Shown here: piece by piece, positions 51,768-61,299 of the stretch
Layout of the letters: every line of letters starts with the position of its first letter
How positions within the stretch are numbered: position 1 is the stretch's first letter
Assembly (NCBI RefSeq): GCF_030519355.1
Contig: NZ_JAUMKC010000010.1
Span: 124,001-188,000, forward strand
Source: Mucilaginibacter sp. L3T2-6
GTDB lineage: Bacteria; Bacteroidota; Bacteroidia; Sphingobacteriales; Sphingobacteriaceae
Direction: 5' to 3'
DNA length: 64,000 nucleotides
Position numbers and translations under genes: made by a program
Notes under the pieces: generated by a model
Database searches by the model: none
Told to the model about the DNA's origin: nothing
The model's input: the letters and a program-made list of their open reading frames with translations, nothing else

Positions 51768-53552
51768 CTATTTTTTAAATATTTTTTCTTTAATCCAATC
51801 CACTACAGGTGAAAACAATGGATCATCTTTAAATCGATTTAATGTAGTTGTTACTTCTATGGAGTTTTGTAATACATCGCCGCCTCCTTTGCGGTCTAAT
51901 TGACTGTTCTGGTAAGTTTGAATACAAAGTTTATAAAAATCCCACATTTTTTTCAATTCAGTAACACGTTCTCGACGCTGGGAGTTATCTGCGAGCGTAA
52001 TAGCTTCATTTAATAGTTTCTCTGACATCGTGATGTAAGCTTGGGGTACCAATCTTAGGTAGTTCAGGTTATTAAAGGGCATATATTTACTTTTTTTATT
52101 GTTCCAGAGTGAATTATTTATGTCTTGCGTCCAAAATTTTTCCCAAATAGCATAAAACTGTTTTAATTTCGGGGCAGCCTTTAAGCCAGCTGTACGTGTA
52201 TACCATTTATTAAGTAGACTGTCTATGTCTTGATTCGGATTCCATAAAAGTTTTGCTAACACCCATGCCTTAGGTCCTTCTCCCCAATTCGGGTAAAGCT
52301 CCGCATAATAGTATCTTATATTATTGTTACTTCCCCAAAGCAAATAATCGTGCATTGTTGAGAACCAAACCCGAGGGACAAGATAAGTATAACCATAAGC
52401 ATAATCATACCAACCTATGAGGTTACTTCGGGCCTGCCAGTCTTTTGTAAGTTTTTGATCATTAGCCTTAAGATCTGGGGCTGCCCATTTTAGACGTTCA
52501 TACGTTAAGAAAGTGACAATATGGGGATCAATGCCAACTTCTTTGGACGGAGGCTCCGCAACATCATTATACCCGAGCGCCCCGAAAAATTTATCAGGAT
52601 AAACTGCGTTTACTTTCTTCGCCACCTCATTAGCCCATTTAAAATAATCATCAGACCTACTAGTAAATCCTAGATAGTTAGTTATACCAGAAGGGCGCTG
52701 TAACGGTTGCTGCGAATCATTATAGTTTTCAGAATCATTAATCCCTAAAGAATAACTGGTAACGTCCGGCTTGGTTTTAAAATAATTAATAATAACAGAA
52801 GCTGCTGCATCAGCAATGCCTGGGGCATTAAAATCAGGTTGCCATTTCTGGTCTTTTGAGTCGAGCGGTATATATCGCCGACCTCGTATCTTAGGATAAA
52901 ATTCTGGATGGCTTTTACCAAAAAACTTAGGATCAAATAAGTTCATAAGGTTATGATTAAAGTTGATCCTATCATGGAGCATATTATATCTCCCCCAAGT
53001 TCCAAAGGGTGTATTTGCATTGATATTTATCGGAGATAGACGACGTGAAATATAACATGGAGTTTGCAATATCTTAGTGTCTTTGACTATTAAAGACTTT
53101 TTAGAGGGAATATCAGTACCCAAATCAGTAGGCATTAACCAACAAATATCTAAGTAACGTTCGAGAAAAAAATAAACTCCAAATTCCGTACCCCAATCAC
53201 TTCCTCCGACTATCGCAAAGTTCGACTCATCAATCTTTTGTAATACAAACGCGTCTTGATCTAATGTTTGATAATTTATACCACTTTTTTTTATGTAATC
53301 GCTTATTCCCAAATGTATCGATATATTATTACCTGGTGCCGTCCTAATTTCTAATAAAGCACCCGTACTTTTCCGAATATATTGCTGTAACACGGTCGCG
53401 GTTTGGCTTAGCTGCTTACTAGAGTTTTCCGATAAAATGATACTCGCCTTTGCCTGGCCATTGTCAACAATAATAATATCGCTTGCCCTTGAATTCGTCA
53501 CAATTACTAAAAGAGAAAAGAGCATTAAGCTCAAAGGTTTAATACTTTTCAT
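51768..53552 (-). CDS. Exported DUF4838 protein inside the capsule operon
   Basis: A 594-residue protein with a signal peptide to about residue 23 (TNSRAS). Its N-terminal ~120 residues resemble the GH67-type alpha-glucuronidase N-terminal domain ('TATVLQQYIRKSTGALLEI', 'FVLQKIDESNFAIVGGSDWGTEFGVYFFLERYLDI'). The central DUF4838 domain contains 'PHIVTFLTYERLKWAAPDLK' and 'YYAELYPNWGEGPKAWVLAKLLWNPNQD'. It is probably a carbohydrate-active or carbohydrate-binding periplasmic protein. Its place between wzy and wecB is unusual: it could trim or bind the polymer. No enzymatic activity is shown for the family as far as I know. Confidence 0.85.
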   Translation of the reverse strand: MKSIKPLSLMLFSLLVIVTNSRASDIIIVDNGQAKASIILSENSSKQLSQTATVLQQYIRKSTGALLEIRTAPGNNISIHLGISDYIKKSGINYQTLDQDAFVLQKIDESNFAIVGGSDWGTEFGVYFFLERYLDICWLMPTDLGTDIPSKKSLIVKDTKILQTPCYISRRLSPININANTPFGTWGRYNMLHDRINFNHNLMNLFDPKFFGKSHPEFYPKIRGRRYIPLDSKDQKWQPDFNAPGIADAAASVIINYFKTKPDVTSYSLGINDSENYNDSQQPLQRPSGITNYLGFTSRSDDYFKWANEVAKKVNAVYPDKFFGALGYNDVAEPPSKEVGIDPHIVTFLTYERLKWAAPDLKANDQKLTKDWQARSNLIGWYDYAYGYTYLVPRVWFSTMHDYLLWGSNNNIRYYYAELYPNWGEGPKAWVLAKLLWNPNQDIDSLLNKWYTRTAGLKAAPKLKQFYAIWEKFWTQDINNSLWNNKKSKYMPFNNLNYLRLVPQAYITMSEKLLNEAITLADNSQRRERVTELKKMWDFYKLCIQTYQNSQLDRKGGGDVLQNSIEVTTTLNRFKDDPLFSPVVDWIKEKIFKK

Positions 53553-53664
53553 GTGATTAGCTCATAAAATGTTTCACAATCAAACTGTAAAAATTGAAAT
53601 TAACTACTAGCATTTGCATACCGCTGTTAAAACCGTAACTATATCTATCTATCTATATTATAAG

Positions 53665-54849
53665 TCAACCACTTTGAAATAATCTTTTCTTTATCGGCCT
53701 CAAACCTCCATTACCGATGCCATCTGATGCAGTTTTTACGAAACTGCCCATTAAAATGGGGTAAAGTGAATATCTAAGATAAGAAAAATCTCCACTAAAC
53801 ATCAATGCAAGCAAACCAAAATATCCAATCCACATGATCGTATTTTTCTTGTTTAATTTAAAAATGAAGAAAATAAACAAAAAGATTCCAATTAAGCCAG
53901 TTTCAGACGCTAATTCAAAAAGGATGTTGTGCGGATATTTCTCTTGGTAATATGCGCCCGATGCCCACCCTCCGAAACCTACGCCTACTATGGGATTTTG
54001 AAAAAATAAATTTATTGCGCGTGAATAATTTTCCTGACGCTGACCGACGGAACCTTTACCCAAACCTTTACTAAATCCTTCGGGATCCTGCACGTAAGCT
54101 TGAATGGAAGTCACTATCCTGGAATTTTGCCCGTACGTAAAAACTAAATAAATGCCTATTATTAATAAAACACACACAAAAATCTTAACTATAATCTTAT
54201 CCCCCAATATCCTATTGAACCTTAAAACCGATAGCGCCAATACAGCTATAAATGGCCCCTTGGATCCAGACCAAATAATCATCAAAAAGAAAAAAATCGC
54301 TCCAAAAAGATGAAAAAAATATCTTTCCTTCCTTAGCACTACGCTCAAAAAAGCCATGCCTGACACCCAGCCAAAGGGAATGGGGCCTAATAAGCCATAA
54401 TTTTGTTGGCGGTCAAAAAAACCGGTTCGCAATTTATAAATTATTGCCACCAGACATATAATTCCAACGGCATATGTTATATATCTAAATATTTCGTCTT
54501 CTGTCCATTCATATCTGCCGAAAAAAGTTGCTAGTGTGAATGGAACCAATAATCCAAGGCATGCTTTTGCAAGTCCATATTGAGTATCGCCTAATAACGA
54601 AGAAGTAAATAGATATAAATAAAAAATAAATGCAAGAACAAACAGTTTTTGATAGTTTCTTCCAGCGATACTGCGGCTAATACCAAGTGCACCAAATGAT
54701 GCCAACATACAAAAAAATACTACATATATAGACCAATTATTGTCCGCCTCGTCAGGGAACAAACTTTTAAGGCCAATATTCAAAAAAAATAAAACTAAAA
54801 AAACAAGAACTTTCTGACCTTTGGATATTTTATGTATTTTTCGAAGCAT
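53665..54849 (-). CDS. O-antigen polymerase/ligase-like protein (Wzy)
   Basis: An inner-membrane protein with roughly ten helices and the O-antigen polymerase/ligase loop: 'NPIVGVGFGGWASGAYYQEKYPHNILFELASETGL', the Pro-His-Asn being typical. Start at 54849 (MLRKIHKISKGQKVLV), 394 residues; the longer frame to 54990 would overlap the flippase by 122 bases and adds no membrane or signal logic. It polymerises undecaprenyl-linked repeats at the periplasmic face. The next gene upstream is the flippase, 19 bases away. Confidence 0.88.
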   Translation of the reverse strand: MLRKIHKISKGQKVLVFLVLFFLNIGLKSLFPDEADNNWSIYVVFFCMLASFGALGISRSIAGRNYQKLFVLAFIFYLYLFTSSLLGDTQYGLAKACLGLLVPFTLATFFGRYEWTEDEIFRYITYAVGIICLVAIIYKLRTGFFDRQQNYGLLGPIPFGWVSGMAFLSVVLRKERYFFHLFGAIFFFLMIIWSGSKGPFIAVLALSVLRFNRILGDKIIVKIFVCVLLIIGIYLVFTYGQNSRIVTSIQAYVQDPEGFSKGLGKGSVGQRQENYSRAINLFFQNPIVGVGFGGWASGAYYQEKYPHNILFELASETGLIGIFLFIFFIFKLNKKNTIMWIGYFGLLALMFSGDFSYLRYSLYPILMGSFVKTASDGIGNGGLRPIKKRLFQSG

Positions 54850-54868
54850 TTTGTGAAAATGTCGGGGG

Positions 54869-56227
54869 TTATTTATCCTTCTTATTGAGTACCTGCCGTT
54901 TATACCGGCCATAAAGATTGATCCCCAGCAGCCTATTTGCATGATAATATGCAAATGCATTTTGTAAAACCAAGCCAATTGCGGTGGCAATAGCAGCTCC
55001 CCAATAACCCCAATATTTTGAGAAAAATATTGAACATGTTATGGTGATTACCGCAGTTAACATTACGTTGTTTCGGAGATATCTTTGATGACCAGTCATG
55101 TTCAATAAAAAGAAGATTGGACCTGTGAGAACGTTAAATAGTTGAGCTGCTGAAAGGAGAATTAGAGCATTTTTTGCTGGTGTGAAGGCGTTGCCGAAAA
55201 TATGTAATATTTGGGTGGGGAAACAAAGGACTACAAGAAAAGCAGGCGTAGCAATTAAAAGCATATAAAGGGTGGAATTTCGCGCTAGATTTTGTAAGGA
55301 CTCCATATCCTTGTTTTTAAAATATGTAGCAAAGTAAGGAGCAGTGACGTTGTTTATAATAGCTAATATAAAGTTTATTAAAAACGATACATTTCTAGCA
55401 ATATTATATAATCCAATGTCTCGTGGTGTAGCGTAAAGACCAAGTATTATTCCTGGGCTAAAGTTCAAAAGATATGTAGTAATTGAGGATATAGCGAAAT
55501 CTGGAAGGGATAAAAAAAAACCATTAATATTATTTCTTACTCTTGCAGCTTCATTCTTAAGTTTTCGTAACACAAATTCAAGAGTTATTTGGCCTATTGC
55601 TAGCACTACTATCGTAGCTATTAACAAAATTACACTCGTTGAAAAAGGAGTAATGTCTACACCAAAAAAATTAGCAGTGATAACAAACAGCCCCGTTAAA
55701 AAAGCCAACAGCCCAATTTCTACAAAAGGGGCAATTTCAGGCCTTTTAAACGCTTTGAGATAGGTTGACTGTAACAAGATGTTTGCATAAAATGGCACAT
55801 TTATAGCCATAACGATCAATACAGTATTGAAGTTGGCTACCCCAAAAAGTTTTTCTGCCAGAATACCTTTTGAAGTAAACAAACCTAAAGCAAAAAAAAG
55901 ACTAATTAACGTAGAAGCTATTAACACCGATTTACGCAGATGTCTCAGAGTAACTTTGTCCTTATCATGAAATAGTATGCTGGCATACTTTAGCAATGCC
56001 TGATCCATACCGAAATTTGATGCTATACCAAGCCCCATCAAAATCGAATAGGCAAGCATAAATCGACCGTAGTTAGCAGCCCCCAATTGCCTAGCTAGCA
56101 CAAAGCTCAAAAATATAGTACCAAAGCCAGAAATACCCCGACTGACAGCTGTAGATATGAAACTGATTAAAAACGTGCGATCTTTATCTAAACGTAACTT
56201 TAACTTCTTAACAATACCCTGTCGCAT
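54869..56227 (-). CDS. Polysaccharide flippase (Wzx-like)
   Basis: A 452-residue MOP-superfamily protein with about 12-14 helices, starting with the typical 'FISTAVSRGISGFGTIFLSFVLARQLGAANYGRFMLAYSI' and later 'NFGMDQALLKYASILFHDKD'. Translocates lipid-linked repeat units across the inner membrane. The surrounding genes for polymerase, Wza and Wzc make the assignment clear. Sequence is A+T-rich compared with the flanking genes by eye, a common trait of Wzx/Wzy genes. Substrate sugar unknown. Confidence 0.92.
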   Translation of the reverse strand: MRQGIVKKLKLRLDKDRTFLISFISTAVSRGISGFGTIFLSFVLARQLGAANYGRFMLAYSILMGLGIASNFGMDQALLKYASILFHDKDKVTLRHLRKSVLIASTLISLFFALGLFTSKGILAEKLFGVANFNTVLIVMAINVPFYANILLQSTYLKAFKRPEIAPFVEIGLLAFLTGLFVITANFFGVDITPFSTSVILLIATIVVLAIGQITLEFVLRKLKNEAARVRNNINGFFLSLPDFAISSITTYLLNFSPGIILGLYATPRDIGLYNIARNVSFLINFILAIINNVTAPYFATYFKNKDMESLQNLARNSTLYMLLIATPAFLVVLCFPTQILHIFGNAFTPAKNALILLSAAQLFNVLTGPIFFLLNMTGHQRYLRNNVMLTAVITITCSIFFSKYWGYWGAAIATAIGLVLQNAFAYYHANRLLGINLYGRYKRQVLNKKDK

Positions 56228-56306
56228 TTGCTAATTTTTGCTTTCCAATTCAAATGATCTTGATTTGATTTCTATGTCCGAGCAATTTACAGTTAAACTC
56301 TCAGAC

Positions 56307-57632
56307 TCACAGTCGACTAGAAACAATATCTCTATCAAGACATGCTTTCGCATCAAAAATAACTGAATTGATGTGAGTTATCTTTCTATAATCTAAGGTT
56401 AAAAATTTATTGTGAGCAACTGCCAATATAATCGCATCATAGCGAACATTATCCTGGAGTTCAGAAACAATATCTAGCCCATATTCATGTTTGACTTCCG
56501 CAATATCAGCCCATGGATCGTAAATGTCTACAATTATTCCAAATTGTAATAATTCGTAATGGATGTCGATAACCTTTGTGTTACGAACATCGGGGCAGTC
56601 TTCTTTAAAAGTTATCCCCATTATCAGCACCCTTGCCCCCTTAATTTTAAGATCTTTTTCGATCATCAATTTAAGCGTTTTGTTAGCTACGAATGCCCCC
56701 ATCCCATCATTGACACGACGGCCAGACAAAATCACCTGAGGATGGTAGCCAAGAGATTGCGCTTTGTGGGCCAAATAATAAGGATCGACACCAATGCAAT
56801 GGCCGCCAACCAGTCCCGGTTTGTATTTCAAGAAATTCCATTTAGTGCCAGCTGCTTCAATAACGTCAGTTGTGTCAATGCCAATTCTATCAAATATGAG
56901 CGAAAGTTCGTTTACAAAAGAAATATTAACATCTCGTTGGGCGTTTTCAATAGCTTTAGAAGCTTCGGCGACCTTAAGACTTGGAGCTTTGTGTGTACCA
57001 GCGACGATAATTGACGCATACAGTCTATCTACGTGTTCCGCAACATCGGGCGTTGATCCTGACGTAACCTTTTTGATTTTAGTAAGCGTGTTTATTTTAT
57101 CTCCCGGGTTAATTCTTTCAGGAGAATATCCTGCATAAAAATCAACATTGAATGTAAGACCGGATGATTTCTCAAGAACGGGAACGCAGTCTTCTTCAGT
57201 GCAGCCCGGATAAACGGTAGATTCGTAAATAACCAAATCACCTTTCTTCAGAACAGCCCCTATCATTTCGGATGCTTTTAACAGCGGCGTAAGGTCCGGT
57301 GCCTTAAATTGATCAATTGGCGTTGGAACAGTTACAATAAAAATATTACGATCTTCCAAATCAGCTTTTACGGATGAGAAACCGAGCCCATTATTACCTG
57401 CCCCCCTTTTTTGTTCTATTACCGCTAACAATTCGTCGATATCAGCTTCCTGGGTTTTGTCTATACCTTTTGATAAATCTTGAACCCTTTCCACATTTAT
57501 ATCGAAGCCCAGTACATCATATTTTTTTCCAAATTCCAAAGCGAGCGGCAAACCAACATAGCCTAATCCGATAATAGCTATTTTAGCTGTTTCTGGTCTG
57601 TTCGAGTCAAAAGTTAAATTCGTTAATGACAT
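56307..57632 (-). CDS. Nucleotide-sugar dehydrogenase (TviB/WbpO-like)
   Basis: A 441-residue NAD-dependent UDP-sugar 6-dehydrogenase. Rossmann motif 'IAIIGLGYVGLPLALEFG' (residues 18-35), 'TVPTPID', 'ESTVYPGCTEE' (family marker of the TviB/VipA type), 'YAGYSPERINPGDK', and the catalytic Cys in 'LVGGHCIGVDPYYLAHKAQS' near residue 268. Oxidises a UDP-HexNAc to the uronic acid; UDP-GlcNAc to GlcNAcA, GalNAc to GalNAcA, or ManNAc to ManNAcA. WecB in the same operon favours ManNAcA, whereas sequence resembles TviB; both stay open. Confidence 0.92.
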   Translation of the reverse strand: MSLTNLTFDSNRPETAKIAIIGLGYVGLPLALEFGKKYDVLGFDINVERVQDLSKGIDKTQEADIDELLAVIEQKRGAGNNGLGFSSVKADLEDRNIFIVTVPTPIDQFKAPDLTPLLKASEMIGAVLKKGDLVIYESTVYPGCTEEDCVPVLEKSSGLTFNVDFYAGYSPERINPGDKINTLTKIKKVTSGSTPDVAEHVDRLYASIIVAGTHKAPSLKVAEASKAIENAQRDVNISFVNELSLIFDRIGIDTTDVIEAAGTKWNFLKYKPGLVGGHCIGVDPYYLAHKAQSLGYHPQVILSGRRVNDGMGAFVANKTLKLMIEKDLKIKGARVLIMGITFKEDCPDVRNTKVIDIHYELLQFGIIVDIYDPWADIAEVKHEYGLDIVSELQDNVRYDAIILAVAHNKFLTLDYRKITHINSVIFDAKACLDRDIVSSRL

Positions 57633-57686
57633 TTTTTTATATTAAAGACTAAAATTTCCCAATTAATTACCTTTCAACCGGCAATA

Positions 57687-60044
57687 TTATTTTTTCTTCC
57701 TAGTAAAACCAAAACTGCGCTTTTTAGCTTGGTCTTCCTGGTAATAACCACCGCCATAACCGTAACCGTAACCATAACCATAACCATATCCGTAACTAGC
57801 GGATGAATAATCTATGGAATTAAACACAATATTCAGATTAGGAAATTTCTTGTTCCTATATAATTCATCTATTAACAGTATCTGGCTTTTGAAGGTATAA
57901 TTATGCCGCACTATAAACATAGTGGCATGGGCGAACTTTCCTAAAATCTGAGCATCAGTAACCAGGCCAACCGGAGGAGCATCAATTATAATATAATCGA
58001 AATCTTGTTTTAACTCTTCTATCAATACATTTATCCGGCCATTAGTTAAAAGTTCAGCCGGGTTCGGAGGAGTGGGGCCGCTGGTTATTATAAAATAATT
58101 TGGCTGCTCCTGAACAGGCTTTATAACTTCTTTGTAATTATAGTTGCTTATTAAATAATTTGATAAACCTTTATCATTATCTACTTTCAACCCTATGTGC
58201 AACTTTGGCTTTCTAAGGTCAAGTTCTAATATCACAACTTTCTTTCCAGACATGGCTAAGCTGGCGCCCAAATTAAGCGACACGAAAGATTTCCCTTCAC
58301 CGCTGGTTCCTGAAGTGAAAAGCAAGACCTTATGATGATGCTCGGAGCTAATAAATTGCAAGTTCGTACGCAAAGCCCGTATCTGTTCAGATACCATCGA
58401 TCTGGGCTTCTCAACAACCAGAAGCGCAATGGACTCATCCGAATGGGCAATTTCTGCTAAAATTGGTGCCTGAGTTGCCTTTTCTATATCCGAACGTTTT
58501 TTAACCTTATTGTTTAGCAATTCTCTTAAATAAATTACAGCAACCGGAATTAACACGCCCAGGATTAAGAAGATAAGCATCACCAACGATTTAACGGGTT
58601 TTACCGGCAAAGGTGTACTCCTGGCAACGTCAACAGTTCTGCTATCTGCCAAATTTGACGCCAAAGACATTTCTTGTTCCTCGCGCTTTTGTAAAAGGAA
58701 ATTAAAGAGGGTGTTTTTAATGTCTTGCTGGCGCATTACATCAAGTAAGCCCCGCTCCTTTGATGGCACCTGTTGTATTATTGACTGAAACTGGTTGTTC
58801 TTTTTATCGAGCTGTTGCTTAGTAGCCATTAACCCTGACTTAAGATTTTCAACTGATTGATTTATTGAAGTCTTTAGCGAATTTATCTGGTCATTAAGAG
58901 AAGTGACTATGGGGTTCGTTTCCGGAATAGTTTGCAAAAGGCTTTGTTTTCTCAGTTCGGCATCGCCTAATTTACTTACAAGGCCTAATAACGTTGGGTC
59001 ATCAATACCCAACATTGATGGTAATTCTTGTTTACCATCCGAAGAATGCGTATAACTTTCAATATTCCTCAACACGCTTAGCTGGATATTTACTTTGCTC
59101 AGGTCAGCATCATTTTGCTGAACGCTCTGCATAAATACCTGAGATTGTGCGCTGATATCTGTTATACGGTTGCTCGACTTATAGTTTTCAACATTCTTCT
59201 CGGCAGTCCCCAATTCTTCGGCCAATTTTGTTAGCCGTTCCTGTATAAATCCTAATGTACTGGTTGTTACCTTATTTTTGTCGGCAACCGCAGCATTATT
59301 ATATTCATCAACTAAGCGGTTCAATATATCTTCACCTCTTTTCGGGATTGCATCCTGATAGGTTATTATTAGTACCGTACCCTCTTTACTAACTGGGTTA
59401 ATGCTAAGCAGCTTGCTATAGTTTTGGTAAAACGTTGGAAGGTCATTGAAGGTAATATCAATCTCAGCATTAATATATTGGGGATCAATTTTATCTGCAG
59501 TAATAAGCACCAGGCCTAATTCTGTTTGGACCGGATGATTGATCTGAACTTTTTTCCCTTCAATTTCCAGCTCCTTGCTGTTAACAACTGTAACTTTTAA
59601 ATCTTCCTTATAGCTATTTTCGTTTTGTTTCAGTAATTCAGCATGAAAAGGCAAATTTTGATACAATGGGAACTTCCTTGCATGACCGACCTGGAAATAA
59701 GAAACTTGTAAGCCTAAAGTCTTTACTACCTTTTCCATCAAAGTGTAAGACTTTAATATCTGAACCTCGTTATCAATTATCTTGTCGGAAGAAAAAAGAT
59801 CGAGACTTTTCAGAATATCATCACCGCCGCCGCTAGGCGTATTTTTATCTTGTTTTATCAACAAGTCGGTCTCAATCTGGTATAGTGGGGTAGTAATTTT
59901 AATATAAACAAAACCTAAACCCAGGAAAATAACAAGCGATAGCACAAACCATTTCCAGTGGTGGAGATATTTGAACAGAATTTCTCTCAAATTAACTTCT
60001 TCCGCATCTTGAGACACGATGTTATAATCATTGTTTGCGTCCAT
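57687..60044 (-). CDS. Wzc-like polysaccharide co-polymerase with tyrosine autokinase
   Basis: A 785-residue inner-membrane protein: an N-terminal Wzz domain (helix 'HWKWFVLSLVIFLGLGFVYI' at 31-50), coiled-coil periplasmic part (about 260-470), second helix 'VKSLVMLIFLILGVLIPVAVI' near 500, and a C-terminal BY-kinase. Walker A 'TSGTSGEGKSFVSLN' lies near 575, Walker A' 'VVILELDLRKPKL', and Walker B 'YIIIDAPPVG'. The Tyr cluster for autophosphorylation is a strict (GY)n tail 'GYGYGYGYGYGYGGGYY' at about 750-767, followed by a basic end. It controls chain length and export with Wza, cycling by phosphorylation. Confidence 0.95.
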   Translation of the reverse strand: MDANNDYNIVSQDAEEVNLREILFKYLHHWKWFVLSLVIFLGLGFVYIKITTPLYQIETDLLIKQDKNTPSGGGDDILKSLDLFSSDKIIDNEVQILKSYTLMEKVVKTLGLQVSYFQVGHARKFPLYQNLPFHAELLKQNENSYKEDLKVTVVNSKELEIEGKKVQINHPVQTELGLVLITADKIDPQYINAEIDITFNDLPTFYQNYSKLLSINPVSKEGTVLIITYQDAIPKRGEDILNRLVDEYNNAAVADKNKVTTSTLGFIQERLTKLAEELGTAEKNVENYKSSNRITDISAQSQVFMQSVQQNDADLSKVNIQLSVLRNIESYTHSSDGKQELPSMLGIDDPTLLGLVSKLGDAELRKQSLLQTIPETNPIVTSLNDQINSLKTSINQSVENLKSGLMATKQQLDKKNNQFQSIIQQVPSKERGLLDVMRQQDIKNTLFNFLLQKREEQEMSLASNLADSRTVDVARSTPLPVKPVKSLVMLIFLILGVLIPVAVIYLRELLNNKVKKRSDIEKATQAPILAEIAHSDESIALLVVEKPRSMVSEQIRALRTNLQFISSEHHHKVLLFTSGTSGEGKSFVSLNLGASLAMSGKKVVILELDLRKPKLHIGLKVDNDKGLSNYLISNYNYKEVIKPVQEQPNYFIITSGPTPPNPAELLTNGRINVLIEELKQDFDYIIIDAPPVGLVTDAQILGKFAHATMFIVRHNYTFKSQILLIDELYRNKKFPNLNIVFNSIDYSSASYGYGYGYGYGYGYGGGYYQEDQAKKRSFGFTRKKK

Positions 60045-60078
60045 CTATCAAATAATATCTATTATCTTAATTTTTTAA

Positions 60079-60909
60079 TTATTTAGCTCTGTAAATAAGC
60101 AGTAATAATGCTGCAAGGCTACTAAGAATTATAGGCAAAAGCCGCAAAGTTGGGTCATTCTGCTGGGCTTTGGTTTTTGTTTGCTCAACATAAACTATGT
60201 CGCCAGAGTGAAGGTAGTAATAAGGAGAAGTAAATATATCGCGGCTGTTCAGGTTAACCCGGCCAAACTCTTTTGTTCCGTTATTATCTCTTATGACGAG
60301 CAAATTTTCGTGCTTTGCGTATGGCGTTAAATCTCCTGCCATACTTATCGCTTCGGGTAACGTAACCCTTTCGTTCGGTATTACATAAACTGATGGATGG
60401 GCTACTTCTCCCATCACTGATATTTTATAGTTTAAGAAACGGATATTAACTGTTGGTTCCTTAGTGTAAAATTCAAGCTTTTTTTTGATCAATTCCCGGG
60501 CTTCGGCTGTAGTTAAGCCTCCTACTTTAACTTGTCCCAATAAAGGGAATTCAATAGTTCCGTTTGCATCAACCAAAAAACCGGCATTCGGCTGAGATTG
60601 CGCTGCCTGAGCCGCGCCTTGAACACCTGCGCCCGAACTTGATGTGGCTAGATCAGTAGCTGCTGCCGCACCCGAGCCAGAAAACGGATTGAAAAAACTA
60701 CTCGCTGCAGAATTTAAAGAATTAACATAAATAGAGAGGACATCGCCGGGCTGTATTTTAGGAATATAAGCCTGCGCTACGCTGATCGTATCTGATTGGT
60801 TAGCCTGCTTTTGAAAATAAATATATTTCTTTTGGTCGACGCAAGATGTTAAAATTGTGGTAAAGCTAAGAAATAATAACAGTAAAGGTAAATGATGGCT
60901 TTTTTTCAT
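60079..60909 (-). CDS. Polysaccharide export lipoprotein (Wza-like)
   Basis: A 276-residue outer-membrane lipoprotein: ATG at 60909 gives a signal with lipobox 'TILTSC' (Cys near residue 23), better than the upstream frame to 60960. Poly_export domain 'QPGDVLSIYVNSLN', 'PNAGFLVDANGTIEFPLLGQVKVGGLTTAEARELI', then SLBB-like part 'PTVNIRFLNYKISVMGEVAHPSVYVIPNERVTLPEAI'. A single C-terminal hydrophobic helix ('LRLLPIILSSLAALLLLIYRAK') spans the outer membrane as in Wza. First gene of the capsule operon; promoter at 60958-60987; wzc follows after 34 bases. Confidence 0.93.
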   Translation of the reverse strand: MKKSHHLPLLLLFLSFTTILTSCVDQKKYIYFQKQANQSDTISVAQAYIPKIQPGDVLSIYVNSLNSAASSFFNPFSGSGAAAATDLATSSSGAGVQGAAQAAQSQPNAGFLVDANGTIEFPLLGQVKVGGLTTAEARELIKKKLEFYTKEPTVNIRFLNYKISVMGEVAHPSVYVIPNERVTLPEAISMAGDLTPYAKHENLLVIRDNNGTKEFGRVNLNSRDIFTSPYYYLHSGDIVYVEQTKTKAQQNDPTLRLLPIILSSLAALLLLIYRAK

Positions 60910-60957
60910 ACTTTGTTTACGTAGGCCGTTTGTCACATTTTCGTAACGATTCGGGGC

Positions 60958-60987
60958 CAAAAGTATAACATTTTAAGCAAACACAAA
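60958..60987 (-). promoter_or_regulatory. Bacteroidota promoter of the capsule operon
   Basis: On the - strand, TTTG (60984-60987) lies 18 bases before TACTTTTG (60958-60965), matching the -33 TTTG / -7 TAnnTTTG pattern of the primary sigma factor of this phylum. Transcription would begin near 60950, giving a leader of about 40 bases before the wza ATG at 60909. Confidence 0.65.
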
Positions 60988-61115
60988 AATTTAATTCTGT
61001 TATAGCAGGTTTTTAAACTTCCAAGATAATTATATCCCTCTAATAAATAATCATATATACTTTTAAAGGACTGTTAAATATCAAAGTTATTTTTTTATTA
61101 AATTTAATTAAATAA

Positions 61116-61146
61116 ATAAGTCATTCACCTTGCGCGAATGACTTAT
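61116..61146 (-). terminator. Hairpin terminator after the DUF3179 gene
   Basis: ATAAGTCATTC (61116-61126) pairs with GAATGACTTAT (61136-61146), with a 9-base loop. On the - strand it lies 154 bases past the stop at 61300 and is followed by TTATTTAATTAAATT, a moderately T-rich tail. Confidence 0.65.
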
Positions 61147-61299
61147 CTGAATAACTATTAACTGACCTTATCCCTACTGTGCAGGCGGGAGTCTGGTAAT
61201 AACAAAACTAAAACTATGTTTTCCCGCTTTCTTCACCCCAACAGGGGGATTTATCATTTTGACATCGTTAAATGTCTTTCACAATAAGAACTAATTATG

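Larger units (their letters stand above)
60910..61299. other. Intergenic region upstream of the capsule operon, 390 bases
   Basis: It contains the candidate capsule promoter (60958-60987) and the hairpin that ends the DUF3179 transcript (61116-61146). The stretch between them (about 61000-61110) is very A+T-rich and may be a UP-like or bent segment. No open frame or RNA gene was recognised in the remainder. Confidence 0.6.

Noticed and set aside
53641..53657. ATCT tetranucleotide run upstream of the DUF4838 gene, considered as a phase-variation tract
   Set aside because: Only three to four units, outside any reading frame; too short to support slippage-based switching.
54850..54990. Longer reading frame of the Wzy-like gene up to 54990
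   Set aside because: It overlaps the flippase gene end, and the extra residues do not look like a signal or membrane start; the ATG at 54849 fits.
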